Shown here in pieces: positions 63,069 to 64,000 of a stretch of 64,000 nucleotides of DNA. The notes below the pieces were generated by a model, which was not told the origin of the DNA, did no database searches, and saw only the letters and a list, made by a program, of their open reading frames with translations. The translations under genes were made by a program, and so were the position numbers. The stretch is from Clostridium homopropionicum DSM 5847 (GTDB lineage: Bacteria > Bacillota > Clostridia > Clostridiales > Clostridiaceae): positions 248,001 through 312,000 of the forward strand of contig NZ_LHUR01000042.1 in NCBI RefSeq assembly GCF_001263795.1. Direction: 5' to 3'. Position 1 is the stretch's first letter. Each line of letters starts with the position of its first letter.

Positions 63069-64000
63069 CTAATTCATTATCTTCTTTATATTTCGTTTAT
63101 AATTTGAGTAAACACTAAATATTATGGTTATTGCAGTACCAATGAAAAATACAACTGCAACTGGAGAAGTTATAAATGGAGTGAAGCTTCCTTGTGAAAA
63201 CATAAGTCCCCTTCTTAAATTAACTTCTGCCATAGGTCCTATGATAAAACCAAGAATAAATGGTGATGCTGGAATATCAGTTTTATTAAACAAATATCCT
63301 ACAGTTCCAAATAGAAGAACAGTCCATACATCAAAAATACGATTATTTATACCAAAAGCTCCAATTACACAGAAAAGAAATATTCCTGGTAAAAGAAAAT
63401 GCTTTGGAATTTTTAATAAAGCTACAAACCCACGAAGTCCATAAAACTCTATGAAAAGCATCGCTATAGAACCGATGATCATGGTTATGAAGATAGCATA
63501 TACTATATCAACATTCTGAACAAACATTAAAGGTCCAGGTGAAATACCTTGAATTGTTAATCCTCCTAATAGCATTGCAGTAACTGTGTCACCAGGAATA
63601 CCTAAAGCTAATAGTGGTACAAGCGCTCCTCCAATAGCAGCATTATTAGAAGTTTCTGATGCTACTATACCATCAATAATTCCTGTTCCAAACTTTTCAG
63701 GATATTTTGACTTATTTTTTATTATTCCATAATTTAATACATTGGCTACACCACCACCTATTCCTGGAAGTATACCTATACTTAGTCCCACAAGTGATGA
63801 TATTAAACAGTTCCATTTTTGTTCCAAGAACTCCCTTATGGAAAAACCAAAACCTTTTATATTTTTCATTTCAACTTTTACTGTTTCTACCTCAACTGAA
63901 TGCTTTGCATTTTGTGCAGTGATTAAAATTTCAGCTATGGCAAAGAGACCTATAAGAACTGGTAGTATATTGAATCCAGATAACATCTGAGTATTTCCAA
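63069..64000 (-). CDS. tctA: TctA-type large membrane permease, 5' end missing
   Basis: About 310 residues of the C-terminal part are present and the frame is open to the window edge (GNTQ precedes the first internal ATG), so the true start is outside. Features include FNILPVLIGLFAIAEIL, the conserved GILPGIGGGVANVLNYG, ASETSNNAAIGGALVPLLALGIPG and SPGPLMF. TctA forms the transmembrane part of a tripartite tricarboxylate transporter. It precedes tctC in the same operon. Confidence 0.9.
   Translation of the reverse strand, partial: GNTQMLSGFNILPVLIGLFAIAEILITAQNAKHSVEVETVKVEMKNIKGFGFSIREFLEQKWNCLISSLVGLSIGILPGIGGGVANVLNYGIIKNKSKYPEKFGTGIIDGIVASETSNNAAIGGALVPLLALGIPGDTVTAMLLGGLTIQGISPGPLMFVQNVDIVYAIFITMIIGSIAMLFIEFYGLRGFVALLKIPKHFLLPGIFLFCVIGAFGINNRIFDVWTVLLFGTVGYLFNKTDIPASPFILGFIIGPMAEVNLRRGLMFSQGSFTPFITSPVAVVFFIGTAITIIFSVYSNYKRNIKKIMN

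Overview
The window is AT-rich and comes from a spore-forming, anaerobic, Clostridium-like Firmicute. The evidence is spore genes (ispE-sipL-veg-yabG, three CotS-family proteins, a gamma-type SASP-like protein), oxygen-sensitive enzymes (hybrid cluster protein Hcp, indolepyruvate:ferredoxin oxidoreductase, a radical SAM protein), strong GGAGG ribosome binding sites and U-rich hairpin terminators. I cannot assign a species from sequence alone. No rRNA, tRNA, CRISPR array, prophage or complete insertion sequence was seen.

Layout. 1-4.4 kb: the ispE edge, sipL, veg, yabG and a DUF975 membrane protein. 4.5-16.4 kb: two divergent CotS/glycosyltransferase spore-coat pairs that flank a sulfur block (cymR-cysK-cysteine desulfurase-thiI-cysteine desulfurase). 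16.4-20.6 kb: radical SAM protein, EamA exporter, and a ferredoxin protein divergent from an HcpR-type regulator. 20.7-30 kb: a sigma-54 module with a BCCT transporter, two CaiB-type CoA-transferases, a PAS/AAA+ activator and a chemoreceptor, followed by a decayed tandem copy of the activator/chemoreceptor unit. 30-33.3 kb: hcp and a CZB-domain chemoreceptor. 33.6-36.4 kb: a Ca2+-type P-ATPase. 36.4-40.3 kb: polyprenyl diphosphate synthase, NDH-2 with a C-terminal membrane domain, and a lipoprotein with two FMN-attachment motifs, resembling the core of the Listeria flavin-based extracellular electron transfer locus. 40.3-44 kb: HD-GYP protein, SASP-like protein, Met-rich repeat protein, and a TetR/metallo-beta-lactamase pair. 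44.2-48.4 kb: iorA-iorB-paaK-ACT for aryl 2-oxoacid oxidation. 48.5-50.6 kb: FTR1-like permease, DUF2680 and DUF1540 proteins. 50.6-58.9 kb: a polyhydroxyalkanoate/acyl-CoA island (crt, acd, etfB, etfA, maoC, sigma-54 activator, phaE, phaC). 59-64 kb: branched-chain aminotransferase, acetyltransferase, EamA exporter, a small ORF, and a tctC-tctA uptake system running off the end.

How the parts connect. Four near-consensus sigma-54 (-24/-12) promoters lie on the minus strand, before the CoA-transferase/BCCT operon, the chemoreceptor, the relic leader and crt. Three 18-bp dyads beside the 25.1-kb activator look like its binding sites. They persist at nearly identical spacing beside the dead activator copy, about 214 bp upstream of the chemoreceptor promoter, although the copied coding sequence has collapsed. 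The chemoreceptor mRNA has a long leader with base-paired stems and a conserved anti-Shine-Dalgarno element, all present in the relic copy with compensatory changes. GTAAC-N4-GTTAC palindromes upstream of hcp and between the ferredoxin and hcpR genes point to a local HcpR regulon. A 125-bp triple-palindrome repeat (two nearly identical full copies and three degenerate ones by my reading) is scattered through intergenic gaps, often touching stop codons.
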